A stretch of DNA of 64,000 bases from Winogradskyella psychrotolerans (GCF_018860545.1 NZ_JAHKPN010000011.1:1-64000); one strand, 5' to 3'. Numbered from the stretch's first letter, positions 51,968 to 61,214 are shown. Translations and numbers: made by a program. The notes: generated by a model from the letters alone, not told the origin.

Positions 51968-54121
51968 ATGAAAAAAAAATTACTATGCTTTGCTATACTT
52001 GCTAATTCTATCATTAGTTATGGTACAACCGAAAACTTCCACTCAATTAAAAGCAGTAATCATTTAGCGGTTACGCCAGACTCACAAACCTACGTCCCAG
52101 ATGATAATTTTGAACAAGCCTTAATCGACTTAGGTTACGATAATGTTTTAGATGATTATGTGCTTACAGCAAGTATAGATACTGTTACAAGTCTTGATGT
52201 CTCAGATTTAAGCATTTCAGATTTAACAGGTATTGAAGACTTCAGTGCTTTAGAAACCTTATTAGCTAGCACTAATGCATTAACTTCAATTGATATTTCT
52301 AACAATCTTGCTTTAGTTGAATTAGCTCTAAGCTATAATCAACTTTCTTCTCTAGACATTTCTAACAACACCGCATTAACATCACTGTTTATTAATGATA
52401 ATTTATTAACCACCATAGACGTTTCTAACAATGCCGCTCTAACACGTTTTGGTATCATGAGAAACCAATTTACCAGTATAGATGTAAGTGCTTTAGTTAA
52501 TATCGAAGAATTATTTTTACACGAAAACGAAATTTCATCCGTGACTTTTCCAACAACGTCACCTTTATGGAAATTGTATATTTATGATAATGCACTGACC
52601 GAATTAGACGTATCTCCACTTACAAGTTTAGTAGACTTACGAGCTTACACCAATCAACTTACAGAATTAGACGTATCCATGTTATCTACTTTAACCAATT
52701 TTAGCGCCAATGATAATCAACTGACGAGTTTAAATATGGCCAATGGTAATAATTCTAATTTTAACTATTACAATAGTTATGATAATCCTGACCTAAGCTG
52801 TATACTAGTAGATGACGCAGCCTATTCTATTGCTAACTGGACTTTGGTTGATAGCACCTCTAGCTTTAGTGAAAACTGTGAACAAATGACCTACGTGCCA
52901 GATGATAATTTTGAACAAGCCTTAATTGACTTAGGTTACGATGATGTTTTGGATGATTATGTGCTTACAGCAAGTATAGATACTGTTACAAGTCTTAACG
53001 TTGAAGGCCTTGGCATCTCAGATTTAACTGGAATTGAAGACTTTAGAACTTTAACCGTTTTGTTAGCTGGTTACAATAGTTTAACCTCAATTGATGTTTC
53101 TAATAATCTTGCTTTAGTAGAATTAGGCTTAAGTGAGAATCAGCTTTCTACTCTAGATCTGTCTACAAATACAGCATTAACTTCACTTTTTGCTAATGAT
53201 AATTTATTAACTACCCTCGATGTTTCTAATAACATAGCTTTAACAAGGTTTGGAATAATGAGAAACCAACTTACTAGTATTGATGTGAGTGCCTTAGTAA
53301 ATATTGAAGAGTTATTTTTACATCAAAATTATATGTCATCAGTGACATTTCCTTCTTCTGCACCTTTATGGAAATTACATATCTACGATAATTTTCTATC
53401 GACCTTAAATGTATCTCAATTTACGGATTTAATAGTACTAAAAGCTTATCAAAATCAAATAACAGACTTAGATTTGAGCACTTTGGTTAATCTTGAAGAA
53501 TTACTAATAAATGATAATCAAATTTCTGATATTACATTTACTTCATCACCAATATCTCTAATTTATATTTATAATAATGCATTAACTGAGTTAGATTTAT
53601 CACCACTAACAAGTTTAGTTGAATTAAGAGCCTATCAAAATCAGTTAGTCAGCCTAGACGTATCTATGTTGCCTTTACTAACTAACTTTAGTGTTAATTA
53701 TAATGCACTAACGATTTTAAACATGGCGAACGGAAATAACTCTAATTTTGAATATTATAATAGTTCAGATAATGAATATTTAAGCTGTATTCAAGTGGAT
53801 GATGCTACATATTCTACAGCAAATTGGACTCTAGTAGATGACGCATCTTCTTTTAGTGAGGATTGTGAATACTTATCTTTAGATGATAATATAAATTCTA
53901 CTACGTTTAGTATGTACCCAAATCCTGCTGATAATTATATCACCATTGAAACGCATCAAGATATTGCAAAATATACTATAACTAATATCACGGGACAAAT
54001 CGTATACCAAGACCATTTTACGTCAAATAGAATTGAGGTGTCTCAGTTAAAGACTGGTATTTATTTTATACTATTTGAAAGTGATCAATCTATAATTACT
54101 AAAAAATTAATTATCAAATAA
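51968..54121 (+). CDS. leucine-rich-repeat protein with T9SS sorting domain and internal duplication
   Basis: The 717-residue secreted protein has a signal peptide, two large leucine-rich-repeat blocks and a C-terminal type A T9SS domain (MYPNPADNYITIETHQDIA ... LKTGIYFILFESDQSIITKKLIIK). Each block opens with the same TYVPDDNFEQALIDLGYD segment (from about residues 42 and 309) and ends with a NGNNSNF...NWTLVD...SFSE.CE unit. The DNA of the two openings (52092 and 52892 onward) differs at only about four of 100 bases, so the duplication is recent or maintained. Block 2 is about three repeats longer. The protein is delivered to the surface or released and probably binds protein or sugar ligands. 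Confidence 0.92.
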   Translation: MKKKLLCFAILANSIISYGTTENFHSIKSSNHLAVTPDSQTYVPDDNFEQALIDLGYDNVLDDYVLTASIDTVTSLDVSDLSISDLTGIEDFSALETLLASTNALTSIDISNNLALVELALSYNQLSSLDISNNTALTSLFINDNLLTTIDVSNNAALTRFGIMRNQFTSIDVSALVNIEELFLHENEISSVTFPTTSPLWKLYIYDNALTELDVSPLTSLVDLRAYTNQLTELDVSMLSTLTNFSANDNQLTSLNMANGNNSNFNYYNSYDNPDLSCILVDDAAYSIANWTLVDSTSSFSENCEQMTYVPDDNFEQALIDLGYDDVLDDYVLTASIDTVTSLNVEGLGISDLTGIEDFRTLTVLLAGYNSLTSIDVSNNLALVELGLSENQLSTLDLSTNTALTSLFANDNLLTTLDVSNNIALTRFGIMRNQLTSIDVSALVNIEELFLHQNYMSSVTFPSSAPLWKLHIYDNFLSTLNVSQFTDLIVLKAYQNQITDLDLSTLVNLEELLINDNQISDITFTSSPISLIYIYNNALTELDLSPLTSLVELRAYQNQLVSLDVSMLPLLTNFSVNYNALTILNMANGNNSNFEYYNSSDNEYLSCIQVDDATYSTANWTLVDDASSFSEDCEYLSLDDNINSTTFSMYPNPADNYITIETHQDIAKYTITNITGQIVYQDHFTSNRIEVSQLKTGIYFILFESDQSIITKKLIIK

Positions 54122-54144
54122 ATAGAACTATTGCTATTCTAAAC

Positions 54145-54179
54145 AAAAAGACCTGTGAATTAAATTCACAGGTCTTTTT
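54145..54179. terminator. strong bidirectional terminator
   Basis: AAAAAGACCTGTGAA (54145-54159) and TTCACAGGTCTTTTT (54165-54179) form a perfect 15-bp inverted repeat with a 5-base loop between two convergent genes. Confidence 0.9.
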
Positions 54180-54198
54180 ATTTTAAGCAAAAATGGTC

Positions 54199-54627
54199 TT
54201 ACTTAATCTCTACCAATTCAAGATCAAATACTAATTCTTGTCCTGCTAAAGGATGATTTCCATCTACCACAATATGGTCTTCATTCACCTCTACAATTTT
54301 GAAAGGATGCTCATTACCTTGTGCATCTTTAGACACTAAACCCAGACCAACTTCTGGCTTTACTTCTTCAGGAAGTTGTGCCTTTTCAACTTTGTGAAAT
54401 AACTCTTGTCTCACTTCACCATAAGCTTCAGTTACAGGAATATCAACAGTTTTTTTATCGTTTACTTTCATATCGATAACTGCTTTTTCAAAACCAGGAA
54501 TCAACATCCCTTGACCTAATGTAAACTCTAAAGGCTCGCGCTCTAAAGAACTATCAAAGACTTGTCCGTTTTTTAATTTCCCTGTATAATGTACTTTAAC
54601 AGTATCATTTTCTTTTACTTGACTCAT
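54199..54627 (-). CDS. FKBP-type peptidyl-prolyl isomerase, SlyD-like
   Basis: The 142-residue cytoplasmic protein has VKENDTVKVHYTGKLKNGQVFDSSLEREPLEFTLGQGMLIPGFEKAVIDM, the FKBP-type core interrupted by the SlyD insert-in-flap region (VTEAYGEVRQELFHKVEKAQLPEEVKPEVGLGL). It ends with DGNHPLAGQELVFDLELVEI. It speeds prolyl isomerisation and acts as a chaperone. It lacks the His-rich nickel-binding tail of E. coli SlyD. The ATG at 54625-54627 is chosen because the upstream 28 in-frame codons have no family similarity. Confidence 0.9.
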   Translation of the reverse strand: MSQVKENDTVKVHYTGKLKNGQVFDSSLEREPLEFTLGQGMLIPGFEKAVIDMKVNDKKTVDIPVTEAYGEVRQELFHKVEKAQLPEEVKPEVGLGLVSKDAQGNEHPFKIVEVNEDHIVVDGNHPLAGQELVFDLELVEIK

Positions 54628-54934
54628 AAATTTCTTATTTTCATTATAATAAGCTGCAAAATTATTGTTTATCATAGAGAATAAAGAATCATACGACCCT
54701 TTTCTGCCCATTTAAGAAAAACTTAACGTCTCAAAATACCAATCCATAAAATATCAACCCTAAATTAGAGTTACAATTAGTCAAATGATCCGAACCCTAT
54801 ATAAAATCGCAAAGCCAACGTATAGATATTTTTATTGAGTTGCTTATTAACACAGCCAATTTTTGTTGCAATTGCGCTAAGCAATTGTGCCTTTTATTTA
54901 GAACTTTTCGGTTACAAATTGTAAAGACATATAC

Positions 54935-55174
54935 ATGGCACGCTCAAGAATTAAAAATGAAGATCAATACGACGCTTTGCGCGATAAAGGTTACAGTAAA
55001 GAAAAAGCAGCAAGAATTGCCAACACACCAGATGCCGGCAAAAAAGGAGGAAAAGCAAAACCATATGAAGAATGGACCAAAGATGAACTATACGAACAAG
55101 CTAAAAATGTAGATATCGATGGAAGATCTAAAATGACAAAGGATGAATTAATCACTGCCCTCAGAAATAATTAA
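54935..55174 (+). CDS. small Rho-N/SAP-like domain protein
   Basis: The 79-residue basic protein has an N-terminal ARSRIKNEDQYDALRDKGYSKEKAARIANTPDAGKKGGKA segment, typical of small proteins of the DUF7218 type. Its C-terminal helix-extended-helix, EEWTKDELYEQAKNVDIDGRSKMTKDELITALRN, is a Rho-termination-factor N-terminal or SAP-like fold. Such proteins probably bind nucleic acid. It stands alone. Confidence 0.8.
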   Translation: MARSRIKNEDQYDALRDKGYSKEKAARIANTPDAGKKGGKAKPYEEWTKDELYEQAKNVDIDGRSKMTKDELITALRNN

Positions 55175-55250
55175 AATTTTTAAAATTGAAATCTATTTTT
55201 CGTGAAAGTTATTTGATATTTTCACGACTATTTTATTTAAATACAAATCT

Positions 55251-55703
55251 ATGTTAACTTGGAAAGACATTATTAACTTTTCTGTTAATGGCAACCCTAC
55301 TCCAGATCGTCGTGTTGAGAAAACTGAGGCCGAGTGGAAAGCGCAATTAACAGATGAGCAATATAGAATTACACGTCAAAAAGGTACCGAACGTGCACAT
55401 ACTGGTGACCTTTGCACAACTTATGAAGAAGGCAAGTACAATTGCGTTTGTTGCAACACTCCATTATTCGATTCTACAATAAAATTCAGTTCAGGCACAG
55501 GCTGGCCAAGCTTTACACAACCTATAAAGAAAAATGCTATTAAATATGAAAAAGACATATCTTATGGTATGGTGCGCGTTGAAGTCATGTGTAATACTTG
55601 CGATGCCCATTTAGGACATGTGTTTCCAGATGGCCCTGAACCGAGTGGATTGCGCTATTGCGTGAATTCAGAATCCATGATTTTAGATAAAGAAACAGCA
55701 TAA
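55251..55703 (+). CDS. msrB: peptide-methionine (R)-S-oxide reductase
   Basis: The 150-residue protein has both zinc CxxC pairs (YNCVCCNTPLF and VMCNTCDAHLGHVFPDGP), SGTGWPSFTQPI, and the catalytic RYCVNSESMIL. It reduces methionine-R-sulfoxide in proteins using thioredoxin. There is no signal peptide, so it is cytoplasmic. Its stop codon TAA shares its last base with the ATG of msrA (TAATG), giving translational coupling. Confidence 0.97.
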   Translation: MLTWKDIINFSVNGNPTPDRRVEKTEAEWKAQLTDEQYRITRQKGTERAHTGDLCTTYEEGKYNCVCCNTPLFDSTIKFSSGTGWPSFTQPIKKNAIKYEKDISYGMVRVEVMCNTCDAHLGHVFPDGPEPSGLRYCVNSESMILDKETA

Positions 55704-56245
55704 TGAATACTAAGAACTTACAAATAGCAACAGTTGGTGGCGGCTGCTTTTGGTGTACAGAAGCCGTATTTCAAGAGGTTAAAGGTGTAGAACAAGTTAT
55801 CTCTGGATATGCTGGAGGGAATGTACCTGGAAAACCTACGTACAGAGAAATCTGTTCTGGTTTAACAGGTCATGCAGAAGTCGTTCAAGTAACTTTTGAC
55901 GCTAACGTTATTAGCTATGAAGCTATTTTAATCATTTTTATGACTACTCACGATCCAACAACACTCAACAAGCAAGGTGCCGACCGTGGTACGCAGTATC
56001 GTTCGGTAATTTACTATCATAACGATGAACAGAAAAATATTGCAAACCATGTGCTCCAAGAAATGAAACCGTATTACGAACAACCAATTGTGACCGAATT
56101 AACTGCTGCTCCTACGTTTTATGAAGCGGAACAAGAGCATCAGGATTTTTATGAAAACAATCCAGATTATGGGTATTGTAGTTTTGTGATAGATCCCAAA
56201 TTAGCAAAGCTCAGAAAATTACATGCTGACAAGTTAAAGCATTAA
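55703..56245 (+). CDS. msrA: peptide-methionine (S)-S-oxide reductase
   Basis: The 180-residue cytoplasmic protein has the catalytic motif VGGGCFWCTEAVFQEVKGV (Cys near residue 15), YAGGNVPGKPTYREICSGLTGHAEVVQVTFD, and DRGTQYRSVIYYHNDEQ. It reduces methionine-S-sulfoxide. It overlaps msrB by one base and is followed after 35 bases by a second MsrA domain fused to an aldo/keto reductase. The three form one oxidative-repair operon. Confidence 0.97.
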   Translation: MNTKNLQIATVGGGCFWCTEAVFQEVKGVEQVISGYAGGNVPGKPTYREICSGLTGHAEVVQVTFDANVISYEAILIIFMTTHDPTTLNKQGADRGTQYRSVIYYHNDEQKNIANHVLQEMKPYYEQPIVTELTAAPTFYEAEQEHQDFYENNPDYGYCSFVIDPKLAKLRKLHADKLKH

Positions 56246-56280
56246 AAAACACCTAAATCTATAGATTCTGAGTGAATTAA

Positions 56281-57747
56281 ATGAACAAATTAACTAAAAT
56301 AGCATTTGGTGGAGGTTGTCATTGGTGTACCGAAGCTATTTTTCAAGCGTTAATTGGTGTTGAAAAAGTACAACAAGGTTATGTCGCTTCAACTGGAAAA
56401 AACACTACGTTTTCAGAAGCCGTTATTGTTCATTTTAATGTTGATGTTATTACACTGAATACATTAATTGAGATTCATTTACGCACACACAAAAGTTCCT
56501 CTGCGCATTCTATGCGAGGAAAATACCGTTCTGCAATTTATTCGTTTTCAAACGTGCAGAAACTAGAAGCAGAGATTTTACTAAAAGCTTTTCAACTCGA
56601 ATTTGAACATCAATTAATCACTCGAGTATATCCTTTTTCAGAATTTAAAGCTTCACGTGAAGCGATTCAGAATTACTTTATAAAAAATCCTAAAAAACCT
56701 TTTTGCGAACGTTTTATAATACCTAAATTGAACCTCTTACGCGACAAATACTCGGAAAAGTTAAAGACCAATTACTTATACCATAATGACATGAGTACTA
56801 CAAAACTAGGATTAGGTTTAGCAGCTTTAGGCAGACCAGATTATATAAATATTAGACCCGAAACCTCTATTGATAAATCAGTTGAAGCCTTTAGATATAC
56901 AGCTTTTAGCACTTTAGATGAAGCTTATCATCTTGGTATTCGCGATTTTGATGTGGCGCCTTCTTACGGTTTGGGCGAACAATTTTTGCAAGATTGGAAT
57001 ACCTCTAGAAACCACAAAGACGTTAACCTCTCCACAAAATTTGGTTACACTTATGTCGCCAATTGGGAAATAGGGTTCTCGGGTAAGCATGAAATTAAAG
57101 AACATTCGATAGACAAACTGAATGAACAATGGAACGTTTCTAAAGCTTTATTACCTAATTTAAAAATCTATCAAATTCATTCAGCAACATTAGATAGTGG
57201 TGTGTTAAAAAATGACGCTGTATTGTATAGATTGCATGAATTAAAAAAAACGCATCAATTAAAAATCGGAATATCTTCAAGTGGAACCGAACAAATAAAA
57301 ATCATTAATGAAGCTCGAAAAATTAAATTTGATGGTATCGATTTATTTGATAGCTATCAAGTAACCTATAACGTCTTTGAACAATCCACGTATGCAGTTT
57401 TAAAAGCATTATTAGCAGAAGGTAAAACTGTTATAATTAAAGAAGCTTTAGCTAATGGTCGTATATTTAGAAATGATCAATTTAAAGCCTATCAAACGGC
57501 ATATCATTATCTCGAAACACTTTCGAAAAAATATCAGGTTGAAAGTGATGCCATTGCCCTACGATTTATTATGGATTATTTAGAACCAAAATTGGTTTTA
57601 AGCGGTGCCTCGAACACGACTCAACTTCAACAAAATTTGAAAGCTTTACATTTTAAACTAGATACAAACGATATAGAACAGCTAAAATCACTTGCTGTAA
57701 ACCCTGAAGATTATTGGCAAGAACGCAGTCATCTTAGTTGGAATTAA
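56281..57747 (+). CDS. MsrA-like domain fused to an aldo/keto reductase
   Basis: The 488-residue protein joins an MsrA-like domain (residues 1-165) with a complete aldo/keto reductase (171-488). The first part has FGGGCHWCTEAIFQALIGVEKVQQGY, so the active-site Cys is kept but the usual Phe of GCFWC is His. It also has FSEAVIVHF in place of GHAEVVxVxxD, and MRGKYRSAIYSFS in place of QYRSxIY. The second part has DVAPSYGLGEQFL (catalytic Asp/Tyr), LSTKFGY (Lys), IYQIHSATL (His) and an SGASNTTQLQQNL coenzyme region. Met171 (ATG at 56791) could be an internal start for a free aldo/keto reductase. No stop or frameshift separates the halves. It lies at the end of msrBA and is probably an oxidative-damage enzyme; the substrate is unknown. 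Confidence 0.85.
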   Translation: MNKLTKIAFGGGCHWCTEAIFQALIGVEKVQQGYVASTGKNTTFSEAVIVHFNVDVITLNTLIEIHLRTHKSSSAHSMRGKYRSAIYSFSNVQKLEAEILLKAFQLEFEHQLITRVYPFSEFKASREAIQNYFIKNPKKPFCERFIIPKLNLLRDKYSEKLKTNYLYHNDMSTTKLGLGLAALGRPDYINIRPETSIDKSVEAFRYTAFSTLDEAYHLGIRDFDVAPSYGLGEQFLQDWNTSRNHKDVNLSTKFGYTYVANWEIGFSGKHEIKEHSIDKLNEQWNVSKALLPNLKIYQIHSATLDSGVLKNDAVLYRLHELKKTHQLKIGISSSGTEQIKIINEARKIKFDGIDLFDSYQVTYNVFEQSTYAVLKALLAEGKTVIIKEALANGRIFRNDQFKAYQTAYHYLETLSKKYQVESDAIALRFIMDYLEPKLVLSGASNTTQLQQNLKALHFKLDTNDIEQLKSLAVNPEDYWQERSHLSWN

Positions 57748-57751
57748 CCTC

Positions 57752-58804
57752 TTATTTTAATTTCTTCTTCAGCATACACAATACACCAATTTCCTCTCTT
57801 GAAAGGTTTTCATTCACTTTTAATAGTCGTGCTATTTCCTTTTGAAAATAGTTGATGGTTTTGCCATCAATATATTCATCAATAACACGCGGATCAATAT
57901 AAGAACTGCGTGCAACCGATGGCGTGTTTCCCAAACGCTCACTTACTTTAATGACCGCTTCACGGATATTTTTATCTAATTCTTTTTGATCTTGTTTTTT
58001 AGAGTACCCTATTTCATCTAATGCCATGGCGGCAATTACTGTTCCTGCCCATGTTCTAAAGTCTTTGGCAGAAAATTCTTCACCCATCACCTCCTTAATA
58101 TAATCATTGAGGTGTTCACTTTTAACATCCTGTTTTTCTCCGGCTTCATCAATAAACTTAAATATTTCATAACCTGGCAAATCGTCTATCTCTTGCACGA
58201 TTTTCGCTAACTTTCTATCAACAATATGGCGTTCTTGTTCTTTACCTGATTTCCCGATATAATTAAAGATGAGTTCATCATGTTCAATTTGCAAATGCTT
58301 ACTCCGCATGGTCGTTAAACCATAACTCTCGTTTTCTTTGGCATAATAATCACTTCCTGGTCTAAAATACGCGGCTTCCAGAAGTCTCACCATACATGCC
58401 AGCACTTTTTCTTTTACGAGTTTACGTTTACGAAGGTGTTGTCCGGTAACACGACGCATACGTTCTAATTGACCTGCAAACTTAACAATGCGATCGAATT
58501 TTTGCTGTTCTTGCTTTTCTCTATATTTTGGATTGTAGATATACTGCTTTCTATTTTTATCGTCTCTACCTGTGGCTAAAATTTTAGCTGATTTGTTGGT
58601 AGTAATTTCAACATCGGTCCAAGCTGGTGGAATAACCAAGGCTTTAAACCTATCTTTTAAATCGTTATCCTTTATCGTTTTATCAGCACTATCGACATAT
58701 CGAAAGCCTCTGCCATGTTTTTTTCTGTAGTACATGATGTTCGTGTGGTTATATAATCTATAAAGTAAATTCTTTAACCCAACATCAATTAACTCAAAAG
58801 CCAC
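57752..58804 (-). CDS. DNA topoisomerase IB
   Basis: The 350-residue poxvirus-type topoisomerase IB has an N-terminal KKHGRGFRYVDSADKTIKD and ALVIPPAWTDVEI region. The catalytic domain contains HLRKRKLVKEKVLACMVRLLE, MRSKHLQIE, KDFRTWAGTVIAA (Arg) and the tyrosine nucleophile in VARSSYIDPRVIDEYIDG. It relaxes supercoils by nicking one strand. Length is in the family range. It is convergent with the MsrA-aldo/keto reductase gene, their stop codons 4 bases apart. Confidence 0.93.
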   Translation of the reverse strand: MAFELIDVGLKNLLYRLYNHTNIMYYRKKHGRGFRYVDSADKTIKDNDLKDRFKALVIPPAWTDVEITTNKSAKILATGRDDKNRKQYIYNPKYREKQEQQKFDRIVKFAGQLERMRRVTGQHLRKRKLVKEKVLACMVRLLEAAYFRPGSDYYAKENESYGLTTMRSKHLQIEHDELIFNYIGKSGKEQERHIVDRKLAKIVQEIDDLPGYEIFKFIDEAGEKQDVKSEHLNDYIKEVMGEEFSAKDFRTWAGTVIAAMALDEIGYSKKQDQKELDKNIREAVIKVSERLGNTPSVARSSYIDPRVIDEYIDGKTINYFQKEIARLLKVNENLSREEIGVLCMLKKKLK

Positions 58805-58850
58805 TAAAAGTATCTCATTACTTTCGTGATTAAAAATCGTAATATCTTCT

Positions 58851-60272
58851 TTACCCCTTAATACCTCTATAATAATCCAATACTTTTACACGCAGTAAGT
58901 AATCGTATTTGGCATTGGCGAGATTGACTTTAGCGCTATCTAAATTATTTTTACTAGTGATATAATTTAAGAAATTAGAGACACCGTTTTTAAATCGGAT
59001 GTCATTAATACGATACGACTCTTCATAAGCTTCCACTTGTTTTTCTAAACTTTGATGACGTTTATAAGCGGCTTCCATATCAAAATATACCTGAGCAATC
59101 GCATTCTTAATGTCAACATGTGTGCGTTCTAACTCAATGATGGATTCTTCAACCTTAATTTTCTCTAAAGCCACATTATTTTTGGCTCTAAACCCATTGA
59201 ATAATGGCACATTAACCTGAACACCAACAACCGTATTGAGATTATTATCTAATTGGTCGGTATAATCAATACCTTCTGAAGTATAATTGGTCTGTTCTGT
59301 AATAATTGGCAAATCTTCAGCATCAACCGTTACAAAATCTCCTGTTTCAACAAAACTTGACCCTGTGGCGGTAAATAATTCCGCTGCACTAGAATAGTTT
59401 GTATTTAAACCTCCGAAAAGTGAAATTTCGGGTGTAAACTGAGACTTGGCGACACGCACCCCTTTTTTGGCTGCTTCTATACGTAATTCCTTAGCTTTAA
59501 ATGTGGCTAGGTTCTGAATAGCGTCTTCAAAAACAGTATTGGCAGAAACTTCATAGTTATTAAAATCTAGAAGTAAGCCATCGGTCGCTAAGTGAATATT
59601 TTCTTCTAAATTCATTAATTGTTGTAAACTTAATTTGGCATTATTTAAGCTACTTTCAGCCACTAAGACACTGGTTTCATCGCTTGCCAACTGCCCTAAA
59701 ATATCAGCGTAATCTGCAGGATTTCCTGTTTCGTCATCGTAAAAATCTTGTTGAATTTTAAGCTGTTGTGTCGTTGTTTCTAATCGGGATTTAGCCAACT
59801 CTAAAACATCTTTTGCATTTAAAACTTGAAGATAGGCCAAGGTGACATTCAATATTAAATCTTGTTGCGCTGCTTCAATTTCTAAGTCGGAAGCTTTTTG
59901 ATTCAATCGGTTTTGTTTGGCCGCATTTAATAATCGAAAACCATTAAAAATGGTCATATCTAAACTCAATCCTAAGTTAGAAAAGGTTAATTCTTGATTG
60001 ATATAAGCGTTGGTAAATGGGTCGATACTTCTGCCATCATTAACCCCTAAATTAAAACTACCATTAAGACTTGGCAATACATCGGCTTTAGATTGTTGGT
60101 AATTTACTTTTGCTGAGTTCGCTAATAAATTGGTCGATTTTAAATCGAGATTATGGTCTATAGCGATAGCAATACAATCGTCTAAAGTATAACTTTTGTT
60201 CGTTTTATTTTGAGCAAAACCAGCCCAACTCATCATTACAATGATGATTAATAGTATGAGTTTATGTATCAT
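58851..60272 (-). CDS. TolC-family outer-membrane efflux protein
   Basis: The 473-residue protein has a signal peptide (ILLIIIVMMSWAGFAQ) followed by two repeats of long amphipathic helices and short strands. These open with YTLDDCIAIAIDHNLDLKS and, in the second half, with EDAIQNLATFKAKELRIEAAKKGVRVAKSQFTPEISLFGG. This is the TolC/OEP barrel-and-tunnel pattern. It is the outer-membrane exit of the ABC system encoded upstream on the same strand. The 196-base gap to the ATPase gene is filled by two facing hairpin repeats. Confidence 0.93.
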   Translation of the reverse strand: MIHKLILLIIIVMMSWAGFAQNKTNKSYTLDDCIAIAIDHNLDLKSTNLLANSAKVNYQQSKADVLPSLNGSFNLGVNDGRSIDPFTNAYINQELTFSNLGLSLDMTIFNGFRLLNAAKQNRLNQKASDLEIEAAQQDLILNVTLAYLQVLNAKDVLELAKSRLETTTQQLKIQQDFYDDETGNPADYADILGQLASDETSVLVAESSLNNAKLSLQQLMNLEENIHLATDGLLLDFNNYEVSANTVFEDAIQNLATFKAKELRIEAAKKGVRVAKSQFTPEISLFGGLNTNYSSAAELFTATGSSFVETGDFVTVDAEDLPIITEQTNYTSEGIDYTDQLDNNLNTVVGVQVNVPLFNGFRAKNNVALEKIKVEESIIELERTHVDIKNAIAQVYFDMEAAYKRHQSLEKQVEAYEESYRINDIRFKNGVSNFLNYITSKNNLDSAKVNLANAKYDYLLRVKVLDYYRGIKG

Positions 60273-60322
60273 GATTTGTTACTTTTAATTATTTAGGTAT
60301 CGAATGATCAATCTTACAGCAT

Positions 60323-60433
60323 CGTCAATTCGAGTGTTTCGAGGGATCGAGAAATGTATCGAGAATCTTATATCTATTTATGACTTCTCGATACAAAATT
60401 TTCTGAAAAGCGAAAATTCCACTCGAAGTGACG
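60323..60433. repeat. dispersed hairpin repeat, facing pair (copies 3 and 4)
   Basis: Copy 4 (60323-60365) is reversed: CGTCAATTCGAGTG (60323-60336), then GTATCGAGAA (60356-60365). Copy 3 (60385-60433) is forward: TTCTCGATAC (60385-60394), stem AATTTTC (60397-60403) / GAAAATT (60412-60418), then CACTCGAAGTGACG (60420-60433). Two copies facing each other recall BIME-type elements of REP sequences. They lie between tolC and the ATPase gene of one operon. Confidence 0.75.
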
Positions 60434-60468
60434 CAATGTTATTGACATGCTACTTTTATTAATGGTGA

Positions 60469-61140
60469 TTAAACTATTTTTCCATCAAGCAGATTAATAA
60501 TTCTTGAACCATAAGCAGCATTACTTTCAGAATGTGTGGCTTGTATTATGGTGACGCCTTCTTTATTTAACTGTGCAAAAAGCTCCATGATTTCTCCGCT
60601 TTGTTTCGAGTTGAGATTACCAGTTGGTTCGTCTGCTAAAATGAGCTTTGGTTGTCCTATTAAGGCTCTGGCAATCCCAACGAGTTGTTGTTGCCCTCCA
60701 CTTAATTGTATTGGGAATAAATCTTTCTTTCCTACGATATTAAATCGGTCTAGCATATCAGCAACCATCGCTTTACGTTCTGATGATTTTATGTTTTTAT
60801 AAAGTAATGGTGTTTCAATATTTTCGTAAACCGTGAGTTCGTCAATCAAATGATACGCCTGAAACACAAAACCGATATATTCTTTGTAGAGTTTAGCACG
60901 GTTTTTTTCTTTCATGCTATGCACAGGTTCTCCTAAAAAGGTATAACCTCCATCTGTAAAATGATCTAACATGCCAATACAATTCAACAAGGTAGATTTC
61001 CCAGAACCAGAAGGTCCCATAAGTGAGATAAATTCTCCCGCTTCAACATTTAAATTAATAGTATCCAGTAAGGTTACTTTATTGCTTCCTGAATTGACTG
61101 TTCTTGTGGCTTCGTTTAAGCTTACTAATATATTTTGCAT
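60469..61140 (-). CDS. ABC transporter ATP-binding protein, MacB/LolD type
   Basis: The 223-residue ATPase has Walker A GPSGSGKST (residues 42-50), a Q-loop in GFVFQAYHLIDELT, signature LSGGQQQLVGIARAL, Walker B LILADEPTGNLNSKQSG and the H-loop QATHSE. The size and the LDEPTGNLN block match the MacB/LolD/FtsE subfamily, which powers FtsX-like permeases. It works with the permease gene upstream on the strand and with TolC. No periplasmic adaptor (HlyD-type) gene is visible in the window. Confidence 0.93.
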   Translation of the reverse strand: MQNILVSLNEATRTVNSGSNKVTLLDTINLNVEAGEFISLMGPSGSGKSTLLNCIGMLDHFTDGGYTFLGEPVHSMKEKNRAKLYKEYIGFVFQAYHLIDELTVYENIETPLLYKNIKSSERKAMVADMLDRFNIVGKKDLFPIQLSGGQQQLVGIARALIGQPKLILADEPTGNLNSKQSGEIMELFAQLNKEGVTIIQATHSESNAAYGSRIINLLDGKIV

Positions 61141-61198
61141 TTTGATTGATGTGTTTACTTTGGTTTCTTATAAATAGCGTTTTATCTACCCCCCTAAT

Positions 61199-61214
61199 GT
61201 CCCCTCAAGGGGAC
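61199..61214. repeat. G/C-rich palindrome
   Basis: GTCCCC-TCAA-GGGGAC is a perfect 6-bp stem with a 4-base loop, preceded by a run of C, in the 129-base gap between the ATPase and DUF2807 genes. It stands out in an AT-rich region. Similar CCCCTC/GGGG hairpins are, to my memory, dispersed in related genomes. Confidence 0.6.

Noticed and set aside
54840-55112. 90-residue forward frame overlapping the Rho-N-like gene
   Set aside because: It is a shifted frame of the 54935-55174 gene, whose own frame has a recognisable domain.
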